A stretch of DNA of 64,000 nucleotides from Crocinitomicaceae bacterium (lineage in GTDB: Bacteria > Bacteroidota > Bacteroidia > Flavobacteriales_D > Crocinitomicaceae). Made by a program: the position numbers and the translations under genes. Below the pieces are notes generated by a model that was not told the DNA's origin, did not search any database, and saw nothing but the letters and a program-made list of their open reading frames with translations. Below, piece by piece: positions 1-7,652 of this stretch. Numbering within the stretch: the first letter of the stretch is position 1; every line of letters starts with the position of its first letter. The DNA lies in contig JAQXBM010000041.1 of assembly GCA_029252405.1 (NCBI GenBank), forward strand, positions 48,514 through 112,513, in the 5' to 3' direction.

Positions 1-528
1 GTAAACTGTACGGCTTGCATCGACGAATGCGATCACATGATGGACGCAGTGGGACTTGAAAAAGGACTCATTCGCTTTGTATCTGAAAACGGGATCAAGA
101 ATAAAACGCGTTTCGAGTGGACGAGAAGAGTAAAGGCATACACCGCCTTGCTTGGCGCCTTGTTCGCAGTACTTGTGGTGTTGTTGGTGACACGCAGCGA
201 TTTCCAAGCGACAATTTTACGTCAACGGGGAACGACATTTCACGTGACGAAAGATGGGAACATTGGGAACATTTTTGAGATCAACTTGACCAATAAAACG
301 AACAATGACTTCGACGTAGTACTAAAGACAGATGACAAAGATGCAAAGATCGATATGGTTGTTGAGAAACTCCATCTAGAGGAGCAAGGACACATAAAAG
401 AGCGCTTCGTAATCCGTATGCCAATGAACCGTTTGGAAAATGGGAAAATGGATTTGGAAGTGATCGTCTACGGAAACGGAAAAGAAATTGACAGGGTGCG
501 AACGAAGATCATTGGACCTTTAATGTAA
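1..528 (+). CDS. ccoG: Cytochrome c oxidase accessory protein CcoG, 3' part
   Basis: The reading frame is open from base 1, so the 5' part lies outside the window. The first residues carry a ferredoxin-type cysteine cluster (CTACIDEC), followed by a single membrane segment around residues 48-66 and a C-terminal Ig-like beta domain of about 110 residues. This is the usual end of CcoG/FixG. CcoG is an integral membrane iron-sulfur protein, thought to handle copper during assembly of cbb3-type cytochrome oxidase. It is followed after 10 bases by ccoH, which supports the call. Only about 175 codons are visible here, so the polyferredoxin core and upstream membrane helices cannot be checked. Confidence 0.9.
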   Translation, partial: VNCTACIDECDHMMDAVGLEKGLIRFVSENGIKNKTRFEWTRRVKAYTALLGALFAVLVVLLVTRSDFQATILRQRGTTFHVTKDGNIGNIFEINLTNKTNNDFDVVLKTDDKDAKIDMVVEKLHLEEQGHIKERFVIRMPMNRLENGKMDLEVIVYGNGKEIDRVRTKIIGPLM

Positions 529-538
529 AACGAACGAT

Positions 539-961
539 ATGAACTGGGGAAAAGGATTAACAATTGCAATGGTCGCGTTTATGGGCTTCATCATCACAAT
601 GGTTGTGATCATGATTTCTGCTGATGTAGAGTTGGAATCAGAAGATTATTACAAGAAAGATTTGGCCTACAACGGCGAAATGGAAGCGATATCACGCGTA
701 AATGAAATGGATCAACCCATCGAACTTACAAAAGGAGACACTTCGTTTGTCGTGAAAGTTCCGACGAATGAGTTTATCAGTGATGTAAGTATTTTCTTCT
801 CACGCCCAAATGATGAGTCACAGGATTTTGTGGTTGAAATAGGGGAGAGAAGATTGGAGAAAATCTCAATGGATCGATTCAATCCTGGTGTGTACAATAT
901 TGAAGTACGCTTTTTCGCAAAAGGGAAATCGTGCTTGCAGAAAGACAGAATTTACGTTTAA
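539..961 (+). CDS. ccoH: FixH/CcoH family cbb3 oxidase assembly protein
   Basis: This 140-residue protein has one N-terminal membrane helix (about residues 7-27) followed by a periplasmic beta-rich domain. The segment with EDYYKKDLAYN just after the helix is typical of FixH, which helps assemble or stabilise cbb3-type cytochrome oxidase in the inner membrane. It lies 10 bases after ccoG and 3 bases before the next gene, so the three are almost certainly one transcript. Length and layout are normal for the family. The function is inferred from family and position; no catalytic residues are expected. Confidence 0.85.
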   Translation: MNWGKGLTIAMVAFMGFIITMVVIMISADVELESEDYYKKDLAYNGEMEAISRVNEMDQPIELTKGDTSFVVKVPTNEFISDVSIFFSRPNDESQDFVVEIGERRLEKISMDRFNPGVYNIEVRFFAKGKSCLQKDRIYV

Positions 962-964
962 ACA

Positions 965-1753
965 ATGGAAACGATTTTATTCACCGGTTTAATTTTAGGC
1001 TTGGCATCGAATGTCCATTGCCTTGGTATGTGCGGGCCGATTGCGCTCGTTCTTCCTTTAAACCGAACGAATAATTGGACCATTCTCGGAGGAACACTTC
1101 AGTACAACCTCGGAAGAACATTGACGTACGGAGTTCTCGGGATCATTTTCGGTCTACTCGGAGTGACAATTCAGATTTTCGGAATCCTTCAGTGTATGAG
1201 CATCGTTGCGGGAATTGCGTTGGTGATTTTTGCTTGGAGAAAGCAATTGAAAGTTTGGTTCCCGCATGTTTCCAATCCCTTCGGAATTCAAAAGGGAATC
1301 CAAAAGTTGATGGGGAAATCAATGAAATCAAAATCACGCTTTCGATTGTTGGCTTTTGGTGCGATCAACGGTTTGCTCCCTTGTGGAATGGTTTACGTTG
1401 CCTTGTTGAATGCGTTACTCGCGGAAAACCTCATGTCGAGCTCACTCGCAATGATCGCATTCGGAGTTGGTACACTTCCCGTAATGATTTTCGTGCCCTT
1501 CATGTCGAACAAAATTGGAGCTGAAACACGAAAAAAACTCAATCGAAGCATCCCGTATGTTTTGACCGTTGTAGGACTGATGATTGCTCTTCGTGGGATG
1601 AACCTTGGAATTCCCTACGTAAGTCCACGCATCTCCGTTCCAACAGAAAAAGCCATGGTTCAGAATTCCGATCAAACTACAAGTGGTGATGCGCAACCTT
1701 CTGTGCAAATGGACTGTTGTCATCCTTCAGAACCTCAATCCTGCCCTGAGTAA
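965..1753 (+). CDS. Sulfite exporter TauE/SafE family (DsbD_2-like) membrane protein
   Basis: A 262-residue polytopic membrane protein. The N-terminal motif HCLGMCGP and a later GLLPCGMVY segment are the paired cysteine-proline membrane motifs of the TauE/SafE branch related to the DsbD/CcdA transmembrane domain. In Bacteroidota this gene commonly follows ccoGH and is thought to contribute to copper delivery or redox chemistry for cbb3 oxidase. The C-terminus (about residues 225-262) is a soluble tail ending in a Cys-rich stretch with CCHPSEPQSC, which could bind metal; that is inference. It starts 3 bases after the ccoH stop. Confidence 0.8.
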   Translation: METILFTGLILGLASNVHCLGMCGPIALVLPLNRTNNWTILGGTLQYNLGRTLTYGVLGIIFGLLGVTIQIFGILQCMSIVAGIALVIFAWRKQLKVWFPHVSNPFGIQKGIQKLMGKSMKSKSRFRLLAFGAINGLLPCGMVYVALLNALLAENLMSSSLAMIAFGVGTLPVMIFVPFMSNKIGAETRKKLNRSIPYVLTVVGLMIALRGMNLGIPYVSPRISVPTEKAMVQNSDQTTSGDAQPSVQMDCCHPSEPQSCPE

Positions 1754-1785
1754 CATAAATTACATTCAAAATGGCTTTTTCAGTG

Positions 1786-1793
1786 TATTTTTG
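1786..1793 (+). promoter_or_regulatory. -7 element for the DUF983 gene
   Basis: TATTTTTG matches the Bacteroidota TAnnTTTG element and lies 20 bases before the ATG at 1813. No clear TTG sits 17-23 bases upstream, so this is a partial promoter call. Confidence 0.5.
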
Positions 1794-1812
1794 AGACATA
1801 AACAACAGACAA

Positions 1813-2217
1813 ATGGCGAAGTTAATTGGAAAAGGATCGAAGTTGTACAGCATTTTCAGAATGAAGTGTCCACGTTGTCAGGAAGGGAAGTTTTTCACAT
1901 CTCATCCCTATGATATTAAAAATGCAGGTAATACGCACGAAAATTGCTCTGAATGCGGCTTGAAATACGAAAAGGAACTTGGGTTCTTTCAAGGAGCGAT
2001 GTACGTTTCCTATGCACTCGGAGTAGCACTTTTCGTGACCTTATGGGTGTCATTCAATTTATTCTTCCCGTGGATGAGCACTGGTGCGCAGGTCACGATT
2101 GTAGCAGTTTCATCAATAGTTCTCACGCCATACATGTACGCGCTCTCAAAAATTATCTGGATCAATCTCTTTATGAGCTATGAGAAGCGTGAGGCAAGAG
2201 TGAAGGAAACAGTTTAA
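1813..2217 (+). CDS. DUF983 family zinc-ribbon membrane protein
   Basis: A 134-residue protein with an N-terminal zinc-ribbon-like knuckle pair (CPRC near residue 18 and CSEC near residue 48) and two predicted membrane helices (about residues 65-85 and 90-112). This is the DUF983 layout. The function of the family is unknown, though it is often found near respiratory or cytochrome oxidase genes, as here. It is separated from the cco operon by 59 bases that hold a possible promoter. The start at 1813 gives the conserved N-terminus directly before the first CxxC. Confidence 0.8.
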   Translation: MAKLIGKGSKLYSIFRMKCPRCQEGKFFTSHPYDIKNAGNTHENCSECGLKYEKELGFFQGAMYVSYALGVALFVTLWVSFNLFFPWMSTGAQVTIVAVSSIVLTPYMYALSKIIWINLFMSYEKREARVKETV

Positions 2218-2300
2218 TCTGTCTGGACGCGCTACGCTTTTGGATTAATTGATCTTTAGAGCGTTTCACGCTTGGATTGGCTGAGGCGAATTAATATCAT

Positions 2301-2372
2301 CCAACAATCCAACAATCCAACAATCCAACAATCCAACAATCCAACAATCCAACAATCCAACAATCCAACAAT
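2301..2372. repeat. Octamer tandem repeat, 9 perfect copies of CCAACAAT
   Basis: Nine uninterrupted copies of the 8-bp unit lie between the convergent DUF983 and aminotransferase genes. No copy falls in a credible gene. The array abuts a REP-like half palindrome. Perfect short tandem units of this kind usually vary in copy number by slipped-strand replication. Its position downstream of both genes argues against promoter phase variation. Confidence 0.95.
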
Positions 2373-2399
2373 CCGAGGGCTGAGCGGAGCCGAAGTCCG
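2373..2399. repeat. REP-like half palindrome, copy 1
   Basis: The stretch GAGGGCTGAGCGGAGCCGAAG followed by TCCG matches one arm of the hairpin at 4492-4540 and the copy at 58536-58560. It directly follows the octamer array and ends 3 bases before the stop codon of the minus-strand aminotransferase. It is a single arm here, so it probably does not fold on its own. Confidence 0.8.
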
Positions 2400-2401
2400 A
2401 A

Positions 2402-3604
2402 CTAGCAGTAAGTTTTCCCTGGATAAACTCTCAACGCTTCTTTCAAGCATTTCACCGCCTTTTTCAACGAGTCTTTATTCAATACATAGGCAATGCGTAC
2501 TTCTTGCGTTCCGCGTCCCTCAGAAGAATAAAAACCACTTGCTGGCGCCATCATAACTGTCGCTCCTTTGTGCTCGAAGCTTTCAAGTAACCATTGACAG
2601 AACTTTTCAGAATCGTCAACTGGGAATTGCGCGACACAGTAAAATGCTCCGCTTGGTTTTGGACAGAATACACCATCAATTGAATTCAATCCATCCACCA
2701 TGATGTTCCGACGCTCAACGTATTCAGAAACGACGTCATCAAAGTAAGATTGAGGTGTTTTTAGTGCTGCTTCTCCCGCAATTTGATCCACAGTTGGTGG
2801 AGAAAGACGTGCTTGGCCAAATTTCAATGCAGAGGCCATCACTTCTTTGTTCTTCGAAACAATCGCTCCGATTCGTGCTCCACACATAGAGTAGCGTTTA
2901 GAGACAGAATCAATCATGATCACGTTGTTGTCAATTCCTTCCAAATTCATTACTGAAAACGGAACCGCTCCGTCGTAACAGAATTCACGGTAAACTTCAT
3001 CAGCAAATAAGAACAAGTCATGCTCCTTTACGATATCGCGAAGTTTTTCTAACTCCTCTTGTGAGTACAAATATCCAGTTGGATTTCCAGGATTGCAGAT
3101 TACAATCGCTTTGGTTTTATCCGTAATTCTCTTTTCAAATTCTTCAACAGGAGGCAAGGCAAAGCCATCACTAATGCTTGCCGTGACTGGGACAACATTT
3201 AATCCTGCAGCAACAGCAAAGCCATTGTAGTTAGCGTAAAACGGCTCAGGAATGATTACTTCATCTCCCGGATCACACGTTGACATAAAACCAAAGGTCA
3301 ATGCTTCAGAACCACCAGTCGTGATGATGATGTCTTCAGATTCAACATTGATTCCGGATTTTTGGTAGCTCGTAGCCAAATTGTCTCGGTACGATTGAAA
3401 ACCAGCCGAGTGACTATACTCAATTACTTTCTCGTCAAAATTTCGAATCGCGTCCAAAGCAACTTGAGGTGTTTCAATGTCTGGTTGACCGATATTCAAA
3501 TGGAATACTTTCTTTCCTTGCGCTTTAGCTTTTTCTGCAAAAGGAACCAATTTTCGAATTGGCGATTCAGGCATGATAACAGCTTTGTGAGAGATTGTTG
3601 GCAT
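2402..3604 (-). CDS. Pyridoxal phosphate-dependent aminotransferase (class I/II)
   Basis: A 400-residue fold-type I aminotransferase. Visible motifs are the N-terminal LNIGQPD (37-42), NPGNPTG (171-177), DEVY (202-205), and SVSKR, where Lys236 would form the Schiff base with PLP. An Arg lies near the C-terminus in a VRIAYV segment. The family resembles bacterial aspartate-type aminotransferases, cytosolic enzymes that move amino groups between amino acids and 2-oxo acids. The exact substrate cannot be read from sequence. It is convergent with the DUF983 gene and is transcribed alone. Length is normal. Confidence 0.9.
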   Translation of the reverse strand: MPTISHKAVIMPESPIRKLVPFAEKAKAQGKKVFHLNIGQPDIETPQVALDAIRNFDEKVIEYSHSAGFQSYRDNLATSYQKSGINVESEDIIITTGGSEALTFGFMSTCDPGDEVIIPEPFYANYNGFAVAAGLNVVPVTASISDGFALPPVEEFEKRITDKTKAIVICNPGNPTGYLYSQEELEKLRDIVKEHDLFLFADEVYREFCYDGAVPFSVMNLEGIDNNVIMIDSVSKRYSMCGARIGAIVSKNKEVMASALKFGQARLSPPTVDQIAGEAALKTPQSYFDDVVSEYVERRNIMVDGLNSIDGVFCPKPSGAFYCVAQFPVDDSEKFCQWLLESFEHKGATVMMAPASGFYSSEGRGTQEVRIAYVLNKDSLKKAVKCLKEALRVYPGKTYC

Positions 3605-3683
3605 AGAATTAATTTTCTGCCGCGAATTTAATGAGAAAGTTCTATTTCAAATAATTCCAAAGAGATTTTGTTACTTTGATTCC

Positions 3684-4478
3684 ATGAATGCTAAAATGCT
3701 CTTCTTGGCGATTGGTTTAGGTGTTATTGTGCCGAGTTGTGCAGACAATTCTGAACCTATTGTCATTGAGGGAGTTGAACTTGCTCCTGTTCCTGTTCGG
3801 GATCCCCAGATAGCGATCGATTCACTCGCTAAGGTGGAACTTGATTCTACGACAAACGTGTACATGAAATCCTTCAACCTTGTAAATATTCTTGAAATTG
3901 ATCCTTCCATTCAGGTAGATTTGCGATATGCCACGGATAACAATTTTATGGGGCACGTCTTGTATGACACCTTGAATGTGCTCTATTTGCAAGATGATGT
4001 AGCGGTCAGAGTTGCCGCTTGTCAGACCTATCTAAAAGAGAAATTTCCGAATTATTCCTTATTGATTTATGATGGAGTTCGACCGTTAGAAGTACAACGC
4101 GAAATGTGGAATGCCCTAGATACAATTCCAGCGGCTCAGCGCGGTAAGTTCGTTTCAAATCCTTCCTACGGAAGTGTGCACAATTTTGGTGCAGCCGTCG
4201 ACTTGACAATCTGCGATGAAACAGGAAAACCATTGGACATGGGAGCTGGCTACGACGATTTCCGCGACATTGCCTTTCCAAGCAAAGAATGGAAGTTTCT
4301 ACAATCTGGTGAGCTCACTAAAGAACAACATGAAAACAGAAAACTACTCCGAGAAGTAATGAAATCGCAGGGATTTAGAGGGATTCCAAGTGAATGGTGG
4401 CATTTCAATGCGTGCTCAAGAGATCAAGCTGTTTGGAAGTATGATAAGTTAATTTTTGAGAGCGGAGCTGCAAATTAA
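3684..4478 (+). CDS. D-Ala-D-Ala dipeptidase (VanX/DdpX-like) lipoprotein
   Basis: A 264-residue protein with a lipoprotein signal ending in VPSC (Cys19), then a linker and an M15D peptidase domain from about residue 70. The zinc-binding motif SVHNFGAAVD (164-173, His166 and Asp173) and EWWHF (Glu237 catalytic, His240 zinc ligand) are intact. VanX-type enzymes cleave D-alanyl-D-alanine. In Gram-negatives the DdpX version is used to salvage the dipeptide from cell wall rather than for vancomycin resistance. No vanH/vanA-like genes lie nearby, so a resistance role is unlikely. The lipid anchor suggests it acts in the periplasm or on the outer membrane. Confidence 0.87.
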   Translation: MNAKMLFLAIGLGVIVPSCADNSEPIVIEGVELAPVPVRDPQIAIDSLAKVELDSTTNVYMKSFNLVNILEIDPSIQVDLRYATDNNFMGHVLYDTLNVLYLQDDVAVRVAACQTYLKEKFPNYSLLIYDGVRPLEVQREMWNALDTIPAAQRGKFVSNPSYGSVHNFGAAVDLTICDETGKPLDMGAGYDDFRDIAFPSKEWKFLQSGELTKEQHENRKLLREVMKSQGFRGIPSEWWHFNACSRDQAVWKYDKLIFESGAAN

Positions 4479-4491
4479 CTGAAGTAGCACA

Positions 4492-4540
4492 CGAGGGCTG
4501 AGCGGAGTCGAAGTCCGGGCTTCGGCTCCGCTCAGCCCTC
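4492..4540. terminator. REP-like hairpin between convergent genes, likely bidirectional terminator
   Basis: The arm GAGGGCTGAGCGGAG (4494-4508) pairs perfectly with CTCCGCTCAGCCCTC (4526-4540). Pairing continues inward through TCGAAG/CTTCGG with one mismatch, leaving a small loop around CCGGGC. It lies 14 bases after the VanX-like stop and 11 bases before the TonB-receptor stop on the opposite strand. There is no strong T tract on either side, so it may slow RNA decay or block readthrough rather than act as a classic intrinsic terminator. It is the complete form of a repeat family seen elsewhere in the window. Confidence 0.8.
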
Positions 4541-4550
4541 AGTAAAAGAT

Positions 4551-6884
4551 CTATCGAAACGAATATCGAATTCCCAAAAATCCACGAATCCCTTGATTTG
4601 GACCATAAACATAAGAAGGATCAAAGGTCAATCCGTAAGGATTATTCGCAGTGGCAACAGCATCACCATTTCCATCAAAGGTCACTCCATTATCAAAAGG
4701 ATCGTTTGCGCGAGCGAGTAGGAAAGGGGTGTTTTTTCCAGGAGTCCAGTTGAGCAAATTTTTCACTCCTCCGTAAATCTCCCAATTATCGAATCCTTTG
4801 TACGTTACCTGAATGTTTTGAATGCTCCACCAAGGTGAATATTCCGGGCGAGGATCAAGTTCATTCAATAGCGGTAATCGCATTGGACTGTAAACATTTC
4901 CAGTGTAATCGATTGAGAACTGCGTTCTTGGAACTTCATAGGAAACCGCCCAAGTTGCAGTGAATTTTTCCGTTAAGATTTGATCACTGCGCACGCCATT
5001 GGAAATGGAGTAAATGTCCATGAGTGTTGCTCCCGTTTGAATGGATAATCCTGGTAAGAGTTTCAGTGTTAAATTGGCGCTCACTCCTTGACTTACTGCA
5101 TGACCATCCAAGTTGGCGTAGCGAATTTCATTGGGGTCGCTGTCGTAATCAGCAATAATTCGATTCGTGAAATAGGTATGGAACAAAGTGGCGTCCACAC
5201 TGATCATTTTGTTTTTCTTGGTGATGAAGGTTTTGCTGTAATTCACATTTACGTTGTACGATTCTTCAGGGGCAATATCATCCTCAATAACAACTTCTCG
5301 CGCTCCCGTCAATGCAGCGTGGTCTTCGGTAAAGATGTTCACAACGCGGTATCCCGTCCCAGCATTCAGACGAAGAATGTGCAGATTCTTGCTCATCCAT
5401 TTGTATCCAACACGGGGAGTGAAAATAATTCCATGAACAGAATGGTAATCTAATCGCGATCCAAGTAGCAATTTGTGCTCTTTCCCAAATTTGATTTCAT
5501 CTTGCGCGTAGATTCCAGGAATCCATTGGATATCGCGCATGTTTTGTGGATTCACGCTGTCATTCGTTGCCGTTGCAGGAGTGTTATCGTCATAATTGAC
5601 GTATCGAACGGCCGCCCCAATGATGAAATCGTGCTTGTCCAAATGCTTATCCCAATAGGTTTGAGCAAATCCTGTAATCTGATCTGCCATGTATGGCACA
5701 TTTCCGTAGAAGCTGTTTTGCTGATGACGATTGAGTGACCCAGTCATGAAAACACGTTCTTTCATTGGTAGCTGATACATTCCGAGTAGTTCCCAACGAG
5801 ATGTATAAATGCTTTCTCCGTAGAGACTGTCTCCACCGCGGAAGTTCGAATTCCAATCCATTTGTCCTCCCCAACGATCTTCGTATAAATAGCGCCCAGC
5901 AATTGAAAGTTGTCTGCGATCCTTCCTTGGATTGAACTTCCATTTCTGAAAGATTGAAATGCGATTTTGCAGCGTTACATCGGTAAATCCGTCATTATTG
6001 TTGTCAACTGGAGTATTGTAGTTGTAGTAATTGATTCCGGTGAGAACATCCCAAATCGGTCTTTTTGGCTCGTAAGTACTGAGTGGACTTTTATACCGAT
6101 TACGCCTGCCTAGTTTAAATCGGAGCCCTAGATCAGCATTTGTTTCAAGCCAACTTGTCGTGAATACATCGGCAGATACCACTGGTGCGTTAATCGGATT
6201 TTTCGTGATGATATTGATCACCCCTCCAATGGCTTCGCTCCCGTAAAGTGTTGAAGCTGGTCCCTTGATGACTTCAATTCGTTCGACAAGTGAGTTTGGT
6301 ATTCCAGAGAGTCCGTAAACACTCGATAAGCTGCTGACAATTGGCATTCCATCTATCAGCATCATGGTGTAAGGTCCCTCCAGCCCATTGATATGAATGT
6401 CGCCAGTGTTACAGATGTTGCAATTCAATTGAGGGCGAACACCATTCACATTTTGCAAGGCATCGTACACGGAAGGACTCGGATTTTTCTTAAAGAATTT
6501 GGGTGAATACACTTCAACATTAACGGTGCTGGCTTTCTTCGAGATTTCTTTCATCGTTCCAGAAATCACGATTTCATCAATGGCTTGAAATTCAGATTTT
6601 AGCTCTACATCAACGACAACATTACCTTGTACTTCAATGGTCTCAGAGTAGAGTTCATACCCCGTCACAGATACTTCGAGTAAATGATCTCCAGAAGGAA
6701 CATTTTTTAGCATTGCGATCCCATTCTCATCACTCAACACGAATAATTTATTCGCTCGAATCATCACTTTCGCGTAAGGTATAGGGTCACCACTTCTTGA
6801 TGATGTAAGGTTTACTTTGACGTTGTTTTGCCCAAATAGGCTCAAGTTGACAAGTAAAAATGTAAAAAGAATAAACTGCCTCAT
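4551..6884 (-). CDS. TonB-dependent outer membrane receptor
   Basis: With the start at 6884 the protein has 777 residues: a signal peptide ending at SLFGQ, a carboxypeptidase-like beta domain (about 25-100), a plug domain with a DGMPIV segment and IERIEVIKGPAS, and a C-terminal 22-strand barrel ending in aromatic residues (YSFR). The plug holds a Cys pair (CNICNTGD). The longer frame reaching 6932 would place its start upstream of the promoter described below, so ATG 6884 is preferred. Divergence from a DtxR-family regulator suggests uptake of an iron or manganese complex, or of another metal. Substrate is otherwise unknown. Confidence 0.9.
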   Translation of the reverse strand: MRQFILFTFLLVNLSLFGQNNVKVNLTSSRSGDPIPYAKVMIRANKLFVLSDENGIAMLKNVPSGDHLLEVSVTGYELYSETIEVQGNVVVDVELKSEFQAIDEIVISGTMKEISKKASTVNVEVYSPKFFKKNPSPSVYDALQNVNGVRPQLNCNICNTGDIHINGLEGPYTMMLIDGMPIVSSLSSVYGLSGIPNSLVERIEVIKGPASTLYGSEAIGGVINIITKNPINAPVVSADVFTTSWLETNADLGLRFKLGRRNRYKSPLSTYEPKRPIWDVLTGINYYNYNTPVDNNNDGFTDVTLQNRISIFQKWKFNPRKDRRQLSIAGRYLYEDRWGGQMDWNSNFRGGDSLYGESIYTSRWELLGMYQLPMKERVFMTGSLNRHQQNSFYGNVPYMADQITGFAQTYWDKHLDKHDFIIGAAVRYVNYDDNTPATATNDSVNPQNMRDIQWIPGIYAQDEIKFGKEHKLLLGSRLDYHSVHGIIFTPRVGYKWMSKNLHILRLNAGTGYRVVNIFTEDHAALTGAREVVIEDDIAPEESYNVNVNYSKTFITKKNKMISVDATLFHTYFTNRIIADYDSDPNEIRYANLDGHAVSQGVSANLTLKLLPGLSIQTGATLMDIYSISNGVRSDQILTEKFTATWAVSYEVPRTQFSIDYTGNVYSPMRLPLLNELDPRPEYSPWWSIQNIQVTYKGFDNWEIYGGVKNLLNWTPGKNTPFLLARANDPFDNGVTFDGNGDAVATANNPYGLTFDPSYVYGPNQGIRGFLGIRYSFR

Positions 6885-6901
6885 TGTATTGTTTCGTGAT
6901 G

Positions 6902-6932
6902 CAAAACTATAAAAGTTAGACGAGTCTAACAA
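6902..6932 (-). promoter_or_regulatory. Promoter of the TonB receptor (TTG-N20-TAGTTTTG)
   Basis: On the minus strand TTG (6932-6930) and TAGTTTTG (6909-6902) are separated by 20 bases, matching Bacteroidota -33 and -7 elements. Transcription would begin near 6897, giving a leader of about 13 bases before ATG 6884. Confidence 0.75.
6915..6930. promoter_or_regulatory. Candidate operator for the DtxR-family regulator
   Basis: GTTAGAC-GA-GTCTAAC is a perfect inverted repeat with 7-bp arms. It fills the space between the -33 and -7 elements of the divergent TonB-receptor promoter, the usual place for a repressor. Its TTAG/CTAA ends resemble operators of DtxR/MntR proteins. That the neighbouring regulator binds it is inference. 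Confidence 0.75.
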
Positions 6933-6965
6933 TTATTCTAGGCTTTTTTAACTAGATTTGTTTTC

Positions 6966-7652
6966 ATGTTGTCATTCACAGAAGAGAATTACCTCAAAGC
7001 CTTAGTAGAATTGACTGTATTAGATGCAGATTCAGATGAGGTGGGCGTGAATGCATTGGCGTCTTCTTTGGACGTTAAACCCGCAACAGCGAGCGATATG
7101 GTTCGGAAGCTTCGCGATAAAACACTGGTGAACTACAAAAAGTACGGAAAAGTCTCACTGACAGATACTGGAAGATTTAAAGGAATGATGGTCATTCGGA
7201 GACATCGTTTATGGGAAACCTTTCTTTCCAGTAAGCTGGATTTCTCTTGGGATGAGGTGCACGAATTGGCCGAAGAACTGGAACACATTCACTCAGAAAA
7301 ATTGATCAATCGATTGGACGAGTTTTTGGATTTCCCTGAATTCGATCCACACGGCGATGCGATTCCAAATAAAGATGGCGAGATTTTGCTTCCTTTCAGA
7401 AGAACACTTTCGGAAGCAGAAGTTGGGAAGAAACACAAAATTAGCGCAGTGCGCGATCAGATCGAAGTCCTGCAGTACATGGACAGAATCCAATTGAAAA
7501 TCAATCAGGATGTGACGATTGACCACCGAGAAGCGTTTGATGGCTTGACAACAATTACCTACGGTAAACAAACGAGTGTTGTTTCTCCGAAGTTGACGGA
7601 GAACATATTTGTTGTTTGCTCGACATGCGGCAAGGCGAAATGTACGTGTTAG
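6966..7652 (+). CDS. DtxR/MntR-family metal-dependent transcriptional regulator
   Basis: A 228-residue protein with an N-terminal winged helix (EENYLKAL start, residues 5-65), a dimerisation and metal-binding domain with HELAEELEHIHSEKL and a DPHGD segment, and a C-terminal FeoA/SH3-like domain. Such proteins repress metal uptake genes when iron or manganese is plentiful. The divergent TonB receptor is the obvious target. The last 11 residues hold four Cys (218, 221, 226, 228), an unusual tail that could sense metal or redox state. A TAGATTTG element at 6953-6960 sits so close to the ATG that the mRNA may be leaderless. The stop overlaps the convergent M1 gene's stop. Confidence 0.88.
   Translation: MLSFTEENYLKALVELTVLDADSDEVGVNALASSLDVKPATASDMVRKLRDKTLVNYKKYGKVSLTDTGRFKGMMVIRRHRLWETFLSSKLDFSWDEVHELAEELEHIHSEKLINRLDEFLDFPEFDPHGDAIPNKDGEILLPFRRTLSEAEVGKKHKISAVRDQIEVLQYMDRIQLKINQDVTIDHREAFDGLTTITYGKQTSVVSPKLTENIFVVCSTCGKAKCTC

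Noticed and set aside
2301..2372. CRISPR-like array
   Set aside because: The units are 8 bases with no unique spacers, so this is a plain tandem repeat.
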